From: Cladophialophora immunda
Lineage: Eukaryota > Ascomycota > Eurotiomycetes > Chaetothyriales > Herpotrichiellaceae
NCBI RefSeq assembly: GCF_000835495.1
Contig: NW_015622541.1
Location: forward strand, 6,944,001 to 7,008,000
Length of the DNA: 64,000 nt
Direction: 5' to 3'
Below the pieces are notes generated by a model that was not told the origin of the DNA, searched no databases, and saw only the letters and a program-made list of their open reading frames with translations. The first letter of the stretch is position 1. Each line of letters opens with the position of its first letter. Below, piece after piece: positions 34,040 to 43,564 of this stretch. The position numbers were made by a program, and so were the translations under genes.

Positions 34040-37000
34040 ATGAACGGGGAAAGGCGCACGGCCAATGGGGAGCAAATATCAAATGGCTTCCAACAGCCCG
34101 CCGTGGATTCCACGCCTGAAGTTGGACAATTGAAGCAAGCATCGTTGCCTGAGGACCCTCCACCGTCTCCCATTGACCACACAAATGGAGATGTCGGGTC
34201 AAATCAGCAGACCTCTGAAACCAGAGCCCACGATGCCACCCACCTTCACGAACAAGCGCCATCCGAGATCCTGCAGCTTATTTCTCAAGATAGCTACCTG
34301 CCGATGGCTGCTCTCATAAACCGTGCTTCACAGTCATGCTGGAACCGCCTACTTGAGATGGTGATTCAGTTGGCTTCAATGCCCGTCCCTGAAATGCCAC
34401 CAGAACAAGCGAAACTCCTGCCCAATGGCCTCCCTAACAACCAGTCCAAGGTAAATTTGGACAAAAAGGACCGGCTACTGAAGTTTTCGAATGAGCAAAA
34501 GGCGGATTTTATAAAACTTCTGGTATTGCTGCAATGGAGCAACAATGTGGAGGAAGTGAGCAAGACCATCTCAATCAACTATTGGCTCATGCAACGTCGA
34601 GAAGCGTACTGGAATGCTATCGGATCAATGGCCCTTCTCAAGCAGGAATCTTCGGGATTTCAAATACCGAACCCAGACCTCAAAACAGCCGCCGAAGTTC
34701 TGTCAAGAGGTAGTGTTCTCAATCTCCCCCGCCTGGGTTATATACCACAGAAAGACCTGTCCAGCAGACAGATACTTCGAATCCTCCAGTCGCTTAACCG
34801 GACGTTGAGCATCAAGCTGGCACTTTCGGATAATTTACCCCATCAGCTGCGAAGATTCCGGATTCATGATGGACGTGCCACTTTCACTGTGCCCAACGAA
34901 TTCGAACTGGACGTCTCCATACTAGGTGAAAACCAAGACTCTCCGTTTCGCATGGTTGATTTTCGGTTTTCCTTCCAGCCATCCCCTCATATCCCCGATA
35001 GTCTACATTCGGAGATCGAACTATATGCAAATTCCAACATCGATCGAGACGGGCTAAAAGGCTGCTATGACTTTCTGCACGAGCTGGCTTTGTCTTATAA
35101 GTTGGCTGAACTCCACAAGCAAGCGCTCGACCTGGCTCGAAATCAATGGGCTGGCAACCTACGCGTTGAACTAATTCGTCGGAATCTCATCGTGCAGTAT
35201 TGGCCCGAAAGACAAATTGGGAAAAGCTGGATTGAGGTCGGCATTGCTAGTGGTCGAGAGAAGCAGAAAACCACCAAGACGGACTCGGCGCCTTTTCTCG
35301 AGATCAAATGGATGCGACAGGGCAAAAAAGCGGACTCTCTGCAATTACACTTGAATGATGCACTGCTCTGCTTCGAAGCTATTCTCCGCCAAGTGCTCGC
35401 ACAGCATACAACGCAGCTCCTGGACAACATCTATGATAAACTCGGTCTTACACCTCTGTTCACCAACGCCGAACTCTTCTTGGAGCAATCGCTTTCCTAT
35501 GAGGATCCAGAAGAGTGCTCCCTTACGATGCAGCTCTCGCGCTCCTCAGAACTCCAGCTGAAAATTGATCCTGTGACAGGCCTGGTTGTTCTCAGCCCTG
35601 TTACAGAGAGAACAGAACGACTTCAGTATGAGATCAATCGGGTCCAAGGTGTCGCAGACGACGTCGTCTCCAAGCTCCTCAATTACAGGTGCAGCATCAT
35701 GGAAACCAAGGTTCTTGTCGGCATTCTGGGTACCTGCTGGGAAGTTTTGCGCTCGTTCAAGCTTAGCCAAGCAGAGGCGAGAGCGCTATTTGGAGGGCCA
35801 GTTTCGAGGATGAACATGTTCCGCCAGAATCAGTGGACATCAAGCTATACCCTAGCCATCACGCACGCCTCAGATGGAGATCATTGGTGGCTGCTGCAAC
35901 AAGTTACCGCCGGCGCTACGAACGCTCAAGCTCGTTATAGGGTTCTTCGCAAGCAGACGATAGAGGTCAAGGAAGAACTGTCCTCTGCATATTTCGATCG
36001 ACTCGCGGAGTACTTGATGGGTCTGATTTTTCTCGAGCGCAACGCCGACTTCTTCAGGGACAGGAAAGAGAAGTTTGATCTACGACCCTTACCAGCGTTC
36101 GAACGGCATTACGAATTGCCTGAAATATCATTTGACTTGGATATGGCCAGGCCAGCTTTCTCGAAGCAACCGATGCCTCCTGTCGCTTCCGAGAGCACAT
36201 CTTCCTTACAGCCGACCAACAGTCTGTCCAAGTCTCCTACGTCACAAAAAGGCATCAAAGTCCGTTTCGATGGAGTTGATCGCTCCACGAATAGAGTTAG
36301 GGCAGTGGCTCAGTATCAATATCAGGCCAGTTCTGCAGTGCTTAGACGTCTTGAAGAGTCTGTCCTCGATGCTAGCGTCTCCCTGAATCCTGAGAACAAA
36401 ACCGTCATAATTCGAGTTACGACTGCTGTAGCGGAAGCTGCAATTCCAGAAATTGCCGACAAAGCCATGGATCTTGAAAAGGTGGTCTCGACCGTTGAGC
36501 AGATTCATCGTCTACCAGGACTGAGATTGAAAACGATATCGAATTCCAGTTTTACGATAGCGTATCACGAGGGAGCACCTGCCGAACTAGAACTCAGAAT
36601 CGGATTTCCGAGCGGCAATCAAGCACCACAACTTGATTTCTTCCCAGTGGAAGAGAATCCGCATCAATTCCTCGCAGCACAGTACACAAAGCTGATCGCC
36701 GCCAGCCGCGGCCCATTTGCCACCAGAATACGCGACTTCCTCACCTCATTGACCTTGACACTTCCATTGTTGACCTATTTACAACGACTTCAGCAGAAAC
36801 ATGGACTGAACCTCGAGGCAAAACAGCGCCTGGACTCATCCGAGCGAGAAGACCACTTGCGAGTGCATATCCTCGTCAGGAATGCGACTGCTTTTGCGAT
36901 TCAATATTTCACACCGGCAGGACAAGCGCCGAAGGATGTCAAGGCAGATTCCCAACCACATATGCTGGCAGGTCTGGAGATAATGCATCACATTAATGCA

Positions 37001-37528
37001 TCAAGGAAACCAATGTGGCTGGTGCGCGCAGCCCTTGAGGAGTTCCAATCATACTCTATGCCATCCTATTCCACACCAGAGTTGGGGGCGAAGCTGAAGC
37101 AGGAAATTTTTACACGGTCAGATGGCCAGTCAAAATGGCTTGCGCTAGATAAAGCGGCGGCTTGCATGGCTGACCAGCCAGAGCCTCTGCTGCAAGCTAT
37201 GCATGATCTCTTGTGGGAGTGGGCTAAGCTGGCGAAAGCGTCCGAAGGCAAGGTGCCCAACAACCAGGCATCCAACAGGGCCAAGGGTGTACTAGGCAAC
37301 CCAAACACAATCAACGCCAACCTGCCGAATGGTAACAATAACCGGCCTTCTGCTCCCATGAAAGCCCCTCCAGGTAAGATGCATGCACCAGGTGGTGCGA
37401 TTCTGAATGGGGCAAATGCCAAGGCACAAAGACCCCCAAACACTGTTGCTGGAGGAAGATCGATACCACCAAATCACAAGGCGAACGCCAATACCGCGCA
37501 AAAACAAGAGGTCATTATGCTGGACTAA
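34040..37528 (+). CDS. MED14: Mediator complex subunit 14
   Basis: Single-exon gene of 1162 aa. The Med14/Rgr1 N-terminal domain is recognisable near residues 75-260 (DSYLPMAALINRASQSCWNRLLEMV, then KADFIKLLVLLQWSNNVEEVSK). Med14 is the scaffold joining head, middle and tail of Mediator, which links activators to RNA polymerase II in the nucleus. The first 70 residues and the last 80 are low-complexity; the C-terminus is Asn/Ala/Pro-rich and probably disordered. The length fits filamentous-fungal Med14 (about 1000-1200 aa). The ATG at 34040 is the first in frame. The absence of introns over 3.5 kb contrasts with the intron-dense genes at 16-21 kb. Confidence 0.93.
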   Translation: MNGERRTANGEQISNGFQQPAVDSTPEVGQLKQASLPEDPPPSPIDHTNGDVGSNQQTSETRAHDATHLHEQAPSEILQLISQDSYLPMAALINRASQSCWNRLLEMVIQLASMPVPEMPPEQAKLLPNGLPNNQSKVNLDKKDRLLKFSNEQKADFIKLLVLLQWSNNVEEVSKTISINYWLMQRREAYWNAIGSMALLKQESSGFQIPNPDLKTAAEVLSRGSVLNLPRLGYIPQKDLSSRQILRILQSLNRTLSIKLALSDNLPHQLRRFRIHDGRATFTVPNEFELDVSILGENQDSPFRMVDFRFSFQPSPHIPDSLHSEIELYANSNIDRDGLKGCYDFLHELALSYKLAELHKQALDLARNQWAGNLRVELIRRNLIVQYWPERQIGKSWIEVGIASGREKQKTTKTDSAPFLEIKWMRQGKKADSLQLHLNDALLCFEAILRQVLAQHTTQLLDNIYDKLGLTPLFTNAELFLEQSLSYEDPEECSLTMQLSRSSELQLKIDPVTGLVVLSPVTERTERLQYEINRVQGVADDVVSKLLNYRCSIMETKVLVGILGTCWEVLRSFKLSQAEARALFGGPVSRMNMFRQNQWTSSYTLAITHASDGDHWWLLQQVTAGATNAQARYRVLRKQTIEVKEELSSAYFDRLAEYLMGLIFLERNADFFRDRKEKFDLRPLPAFERHYELPEISFDLDMARPAFSKQPMPPVASESTSSLQPTNSLSKSPTSQKGIKVRFDGVDRSTNRVRAVAQYQYQASSAVLRRLEESVLDASVSLNPENKTVIIRVTTAVAEAAIPEIADKAMDLEKVVSTVEQIHRLPGLRLKTISNSSFTIAYHEGAPAELELRIGFPSGNQAPQLDFFPVEENPHQFLAAQYTKLIAASRGPFATRIRDFLTSLTLTLPLLTYLQRLQQKHGLNLEAKQRLDSSEREDHLRVHILVRNATAFAIQYFTPAGQAPKDVKADSQPHMLAGLEIMHHINASRKPMWLVRAALEEFQSYSMPSYSTPELGAKLKQEIFTRSDGQSKWLALDKAAACMADQPEPLLQAMHDLLWEWAKLAKASEGKVPNNQASNRAKGVLGNPNTINANLPNGNNNRPSAPMKAPPGKMHAPGGAILNGANAKAQRPPNTVAGGRSIPPNHKANANTAQKQEVIMLD

Positions 37529-38119
37529 CCTTGACTGCCTACAACCGGCCGGGTGGCTCGTGTATCAATGTTTCTTTGACGATTTTCAACTTTTCACTTT
37601 GCCCGAGTTTGTTCATAATGGTCTTGGAGGAGCTTGAATTGGGGTGGTGACGATATACCCAAAATGGGATGGATAACTCTTACGCAAAAAGGCCAACAGG
37701 TGGCTGGCGCCCCTTTATGACAGTCAATACTTATGGATGGAGTTTTCTCAGCTGGCATAACGAGTGCTTGCCAGCAGGCTGTATCTTGAGTGAGGGATAG
37801 AAATTCTTTGCATCAGAGGGACCGCTCTAATGACAGAGTTGATACCACTTCTAGTCAGCAGACTGAACAGATCGTGGGGTTATTTTGCCCATTCCGCTGT
37901 TATCCACCTTTTTACTACTGTAGGTAGTAGCCTTACTAGCTAGCCTCACTAGCCTTATGACAGGGCGGCAAGGCTGGACAGGAGCCTTGCAATTTATTAC
38001 GCGTCAGACACGGCGCGTCATGTAGGCAGCGACCGCGCCTCACGTCTTCACCAAAGTATTCGCGAATTCAAGTTCAACCCGTCGACTCTGGGCCACATAA
38101 CCGTATCAACCAACTGTGC
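37529..38119. other. Intergenic region between MED14 and UNG1
   Basis: 591 bp, containing the MED14 terminator and UNG1 promoter. A short direct repetition of CTAG-containing words (TTACTAGCTAGCCTCACTAGCC) is near 37930-37953. No gene seen. Confidence 0.5.
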
Positions 38120-39450
38120 ATGCTGAGCCGTCGTATGTCATATCGCGTCACTTCACTGAATTGCTCCTTCTCTCGCAGAACTGTCTCTGGACGGTATTGC
38201 CACGCATCTGCCATGTCGTTCTACAAACGAAAAGAACCACCGACCTCTTCACCAGACGACGCGAAGAAGCCCAAGAAGAATGGCAGCCTTACCTCCTTCT
38301 TTGGTCCTCCAAAGGTCACTCCGAGAGGCGGGGCGAATGCAGTGTCACACCAAGATGGAGCTCCCACAGCGTCCAGTGAACCACCACCACCAACATTCGA
38401 CAAGGACAAATGGGCAGCAGGTCTCACTGATGAGCAAAGGAAGCTCCTCAAATTGGAGATCGACACACTGGATCCAAGTTGGTTGTCTGTACTGAAAGAG
38501 GAGATCGTGACACCGAGCTTTCTAGACTTGAAGCGATTTTTGCAGAAGGAGATCGACTCGAAGCAGAAGATCTATCCGCCTTTGGAGGACGTCTACAGCT
38601 GGTAAGCCTACTCACCCTGGTTTGAAGCTGGTTGACTGACACGATACCCGCCAGGTCGCGTCATTGTCCCCTCCATAAAGTCCGCGTCGTGATCCTAGGC
38701 CAAGATCCGTACCACGGTCACAACCAAGCGCATGGTCTGTGTTTTTCCGTGCGACCACCCACACCCGCACCTCCCTCCCTGAAGAACATCTACATTGCAA
38801 TCAAGAAGGAATACCCCAGTTTCAGCCCACCGCCTAAGAACGGGGGTCTGCTTACTCCATGGGCAACCCAAGGGGTCCTCCTCCTCAATACCTGCCTGAC
38901 CGTTCGCGCCAGTCAGGCCAATTCGCACTCCAACCACGGCTGGGAGAAATTCACCCAAAAGGTCATCGATACTGTTGTCAAATTGCGAACCCGCGGCGTG
39001 GTCTTCTTGGCATGGGGCACGCCGGCGCAGAAGCGATGCGAAAAGATTACGGGAGCGCGTCATCTAGTGTTGAAAAGTGTCCATCCCTCGCCCCTCAGTG
39101 CGAGCAGGGGTTTCTTCGACTGTGGACATTTCAGAAAGACCAACGATTGGTTGGAGACCCGTTACGGGAAGGAAGGGATCATAGACTGGGACTTGAACGT
39201 GCCGCAGCACCCCATCAAGGCGCCGGCAGTGGAGCAGCCGGTAAAAGTCACAGAAACCCAGAAGGAAGAATCCCAAAACGCTGGGCCGGCAACTGATCTC
39301 CCCGAGAAGACCAATGGGAAGAAGATAGTGCAGCAAGAGGAGTTTGAAGGGGAGGACGATGAGGATGCCATTGCCGCGTTAGAGGAGATTGCGGCGTTGG
39401 AGGCAAAGACCGAGGCCGAGGTCAAGGTCAAGGGGGACGGCGAGGCTTAG
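38120..39450 (+). CDS. UNG1: Uracil-DNA glycosylase
   Basis: Two exons: 38120-38601 and 38655-39450; 425 aa. The catalytic water-activating Asp is D178 in GQDPYHG (176-182), and the minor-groove loop HPSPLSA is at 304-310 with the catalytic His. UNG removes uracil from DNA as the first step of base excision repair. The first 31 residues are basic with Ser/Arg (mitochondrial type). A second ATG at residue 32 (MSFYKRKEPP) starts a KK-rich, nuclear-type N-terminus. NGSLTSFF at about 54-61 resembles a PCNA-binding PIP box with Asn in place of Gln. After the catalytic core there is an acidic Glu/Ala-rich tail of about 65 residues, which is longer than in yeast or human UNG. Confidence 0.95.
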
Positions 39451-40332
39451 AAGACAAGCGCGTCAAAGACATGAAGCCTTTGGGGATTCCGCTCCAGCCG
39501 CGCTTCTTTTGCTGCACCAGAGCGTGCATGCTCGAGCACTGGATCATGGCTGGTTGGCTCTTTCCCTCCATTTCTACGGGGGTATGTTTGGAAAGGAGTT
39601 ATGGGATCATTGTACCAAAAAAAAAGTCTGCCGAAAAAGAACATGTTGAGCATGGTGTCCGGGCGTTCACGGTTGGATGTGGTCAATCTTTGCTGGAATG
39701 AGAGGTAATTGGCCATCTTGCTGCCCCTGTAGGAGGAAAAGCAGACGGCACACACAGACACAGACAACGAGGATCTCTTTTTCTCACTCTCCTTATAGTT
39801 TTCGATTGTTAGAGCAGTGCATTCGCGGTATTAACACGACCGTGCTCTGAGAACATGAGCCTTGTCCCACGGTGCACTGCAGTGCATAGCAAGCATGAAG
39901 GGACCGTGAGATAGTGCGTTTGGCACAATTGATTGTTTGATCAACTGCACTGCTCCATACCGCTCTATATATGTAGCATACCTAGGTATTCCAGCGCTGA
40001 GCTAAGAAACTGCGTATTGCCATGGTGTCGATGGGCCGTCATTGGTGGCAAAGTGAATAGAGATTGCCGTCATTAGGCTGAGGAGCACCCCCTCGGCCTC
40101 AAGCTTCTTGCTTTGAATCGTCGTCTTGCCCCTGGGAAGTCGGGTGCGACTCTCGACGAGTTCAAGGCTTGATGTTCAGCCCTCCACCCATCACACCCGC
40201 GCCTTTCACCGGCGATTCCCATGCGGCAGTCTTTTGCGAGTTGCTTGCCTCCGCTCCTCCTTCATTGAGGCATAGGGAGTGTTTTTGTTGACCCGTTGGA
40301 GAAAGCGGCGACCTGCCATTCATGCATAAACA
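39451..40332. other. Intergenic region left of the fold-back element
   Basis: 882 bp with no supported gene. It holds the UNG1 3' end. An A9 tract is near 39616-39624. Confidence 0.5.
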
Positions 40333-40334
40333 TA

Positions 40335-40863
40335 TAGGGAATGCCTAGGGGCGGCGACAACGACGGCGATTTCGTACCACGGCGAATTCGCTTCATACTT
40401 GGCAGAATCTACCACCACCAAGATTAGCTAGGAGTAGATTCTTCGTATAAAAAGTTGTCTCTTTTTGATCTTGTATACCTCGCCGCTGCCTATTTTGTAT
40501 AGCTGATCTTGAGATCGTCCTGGTCTGTGTAATAGCTATAGGCCCCTCCGCAGTCCCTCGTGCTCCTGAGCTAGTCCGCGACTAACTACCGGCATCAACT
40601 ACGCCTGCTACGATTAGTAATGGCAGTAACAGTGGCAGTAGCAGTGGTAGTAGGAGTAGCACTAGCAGTGGCAGAGGTAAATAAGTCCGTACAGCTATAC
40701 AAAATAGGCAGCGGCGAGGTATACAAGATCAAAAAGAGACAACTTTTTACACGAAGAATCTACTACTAGCTAATCTTGGTGGTGGTAGATTCTGCCAAGT
40801 ATGAAGCGAAATCGCCGTGGCACGAAATCGCCGTCGTTGTCGCCGCCCCTCAGCATTCCCTTA
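40335..40863. mobile_element. Fold-back / MITE-like element with ~170-bp inverted repeats
   Basis: Left arm 40335-40505 and right arm 40692-40863 are inverted copies of each other. By eye they differ at about six positions plus one single-base indel, roughly 96% identity. The ends read TAGGGAATGC and, inverted, TAAGGGAATGC. Each end is flanked by TA (40333-40334 and 40864-40865), consistent with a TA target duplication as made by Tc1/mariner-type transposases. The 186-bp centre has no open frame of note and contains a degenerate GTAGCAGTG-like repetition (40617-40680). No transposase is present, so it would be non-autonomous. It lies between UNG1 and the FMO gene, just past the 3' end of the latter. 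Confidence 0.85.
40617..40680 (+). repeat. Degenerate AGT/CAGTGG repeat inside the fold-back element
   Basis: The stretch alternates words such as GGCAGTAACAGT, GGCAGTAGCAGT and GGTAGTAGGAGT with 6- to 9-bp spacing. It forms the loop between the two inverted arms. It is visible directly in the sequence; the repeat number is approximate. Confidence 0.6.
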
Positions 40864-40865
40864 TA

Positions 40866-41203
40866 GAGTGTTAACATCTACCCACATACGTATGTGGGAA
40901 GGGCGAGGCAAAGTCATCATGCAGCAGCGTTGGAATGAGTGGAAGTCTGGGCTGTGAAAGACGCCCTGTGGAGGAGAGATTCAATAGAGAAATGAAGCCC
41001 TTTGAGATCAACGATGAAGACGGTGCACGGTACCCTAGGAACAATCGATGCCACTGAGAGCGTTGCATGGATGCCAGATGCTGACGAGGGCATGTGGGTC
41101 GCCTCGGGTGAAGTTCAGCCTTGTGGCTCAGCCTTGGTTCAGCCTCGTGATGCAGCCTCGCCAACCAACCAACATCTCTTGTCGCCGTGGTTCAGCCAAA
41201 CCC
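40866..41203. other. Short intergenic region with CAGCCT repetition
   Basis: 338 bp between the element and the FMO stop. Around 41110-41155 the word CAGCCTTG/CAGCCTCG recurs four times at 11-14 bp spacing. No gene is supported; the minus-strand frame here begins without ATG. Confidence 0.45.
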
Positions 41204-43152
41204 TCAATACTTGGCAATCCCTTCTTCCAGCGCTTGAATCTGCAATGCCAACAGCTTCGAGTAGTAGCGGCACAGCGCCAAGTTGCCGCCGTGGAACCAG
41301 AACCCCGGATGGCCCGTCCTCCTCCAGATGGTCCGCATCTCGCCCTCAGCATCATACCCCCAGACATCGCCGACGCGGTTGGCGACCTCGTCGCCAAAGA
41401 TGTCCCTTGCTGTCGTGCGCATGTTCTTGTACCCTGTGGCGAACACAATCTCGTCGGCTTCCAATTCGCTGCCGTCGGCAAAGCGAAGTCCGCGGGGCAG
41501 GATTTCGTCGATTTCCTGGCCCTGCTTGATCTTGATCTTGCCATCGATGATGAGCTGACTGGCGCCAACAGCGATATAATATCCGCCGCCTCTTTGGAAG
41601 TATTTCATGAACAGTCCTGCGTTCTCTGGTCCGTTGTCGATCTTGAAACCGACTTTCGTGAGTCCTTCGAGGATTTTCGCATCGTGCTTGTTTTGCAGCT
41701 CGGTGACCTTGACCTGGAGGGCCTTCAGGACTTCACTGGGTAGACTGTGTAGCCACAAATCCGCGTCGTCAACGGGGGGACCGTTTTCGTCGTACAGACC
41801 AGCCAGGCCGATTTCGGTGATGGCCTCACTGGAGATGACACAAGTGGTAGACCTCTGGACCATGGTGACGTCATATCCCTTTTCGTAGAAATCTTGAGCA
41901 ATATCGTGGCCTGAATTGCAGGACCCAACTACCACGGCCTTCCTGCCTTTCCCTTCGGGACGCGCTCCTTTGAACTCGGAGGAATGGCAGAGCACGTCGC
42001 CCTTGAACCCGTCCATCCCTTTCACGGTGGGATAGTTCTTCTTGCCAGAGTGACCTGTGCACTGGATGACATGCTTGGGGTGCAAGGTACGGGTCTCGGT
42101 GCTGCCGTCCTCTTTGGTGCGCTTGACGGTAACGGTCCACCGTTTCTGGCCCTCGTCCCACGAAGTCGACTCGATGTTCGTCTGGACCCAAACATTGAGC
42201 TCCATTAATTTGGCGTACGACTCGAAAAACTCAGCGAGTTTATCCTTGGGGGTGAAGATCGGCCAGTTTGGCGGGAACCTCAGGTAGGGCATGTGGTCGT
42301 ACCACACCGGGTCATGGAGCACGAGCTGATGATACCGTCTCCGCCAATTGTCGCCAATGGTGTTTTCGGTGTCGATCACCAGGGCAGCAATCCCGAGCAT
42401 CTTCAGACGGGCTGCTGCGGTCAGCCCAGCCTGGCCGGCACCTGCAATCTGCAATCAGTATGCGATCAAGGGTCCGAAGCTGGTAGTTTGTACTTGCCGA
42501 CAACCATGACGACGGGGTCCCGATCCTTGAAGTCGATCTCATCACGTCTCCTCTCCTGCCAGTTCTTTCGATTCATCCTTTCCCCGTGCTCGACCCCCTT
42601 GGGCCTCTTGTGGCCGATGTTTTCTTCGTGGCCCGCAATTTCGCGTAGAGTGGTGAAGAAGGTGAAAATCTTCCATTGCCCGTCCCTCTCGGCCAGACGA
42701 GCGACACCTTGACCCCTCCCAACCTTGGAGGTGAAGTTGAAAAAGAACTGAATACCTTTGACTTCGCCAGTGCCGTCAAAGGCTCCCAGCTGAGGCGAAC
42801 GATACGCCGTGGTCTTGTCGATCTCAATCTTCGTCAAAGGGCAACCGTTGTCAGCAAGGAAGCTGGTGAGCTTGTCCTTTCCTTTGAGTGTGTGCAGGTC
42901 CCAGGAAAGACCAAGGTGATCTCGCCAATAGCCATCTTCAAGAAACAGCTCTGCAATGGATTTTGTGTCCTCGTTCTCTAAGGCCGTGTTGATTGATTCA
43001 GCTATCTTTGTAGCAACGACATCAGGATCGACCGATGTAGACTGTGCCGTTTGGGGCCATTTGCACAGCGGGATGTTGACGGAGCCAGGTTCACAGCGAT
43101 CTTTCGACAGTGTGAGACCAGGGTCGGTTGCGGACTGCACCTGGACGCTCAT
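41204..43152 (-). CDS. Flavin monooxygenase with N-terminal NTF2-like domain
   Basis: Two exons on the minus strand: 43152-42498 and 42441-41204; 630 aa. The intron (42497-42442) starts GCAAGT and ends CAG, a GC-AG intron; it lies inside the first FAD-binding motif GAGQAG (219-224) and must be removed there to make it. Residues about 45-170 look like an NTF2/SnoaL-type domain (AELFLEDGYWRDHLGLSWDLHTLKG). A second Rossmann motif GSCNSG is at 391-396, preceded by FKGDVLCHSSEF, a variant of the FMO/BVMO fingerprint. This FMO layout is common in fungi as YUCCA-like FAD/NADPH oxygenases, but substrates are mostly unknown. The adjacent Zn2Cys6 gene on the same strand may regulate it. Confidence 0.88.
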
Positions 43153-43564
43153 GGCGGAAATGATTGTTTTTGGCGTCTACTGGAACAATAAACAGAATTG
43201 AACACGTAGCTCAGTATTGGGGCTGTTTGAGTGAAGAGGATTCTTTTCTCTGCAGTTACGATTAGGCTGAGATTGTGGGTTTTGTCCTCATCACGACGTG
43301 CCCAAGTATGGCAGTGCTTGCAGCGGGGAGCTCTCAGCTCTGCACCACTACCAGGGTCGGAATACCAAATTGGGCTTTTCCAATGCTGTCACCAATCGGC
43401 CCAGGTCGGACAAACCCCGCGTTGGCAAAATGAGGAGACAGCTTCCTCTGCCCCGAAGGCAAATCCACCGATCAACAGGTGCATCTTGGTGGTCTGCTTG
43501 ATATCCACATCAACCAACACTAGACCAATGATTAAAGGAACCTTCCCAGGAACACGCCACTTCT
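43153..43564. promoter_or_regulatory. Promoter of the FMO gene
   Basis: 412 bp between the stop of the upstream regulator and the FMO ATG, both minus strand. No gene seen. Confidence 0.5.
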
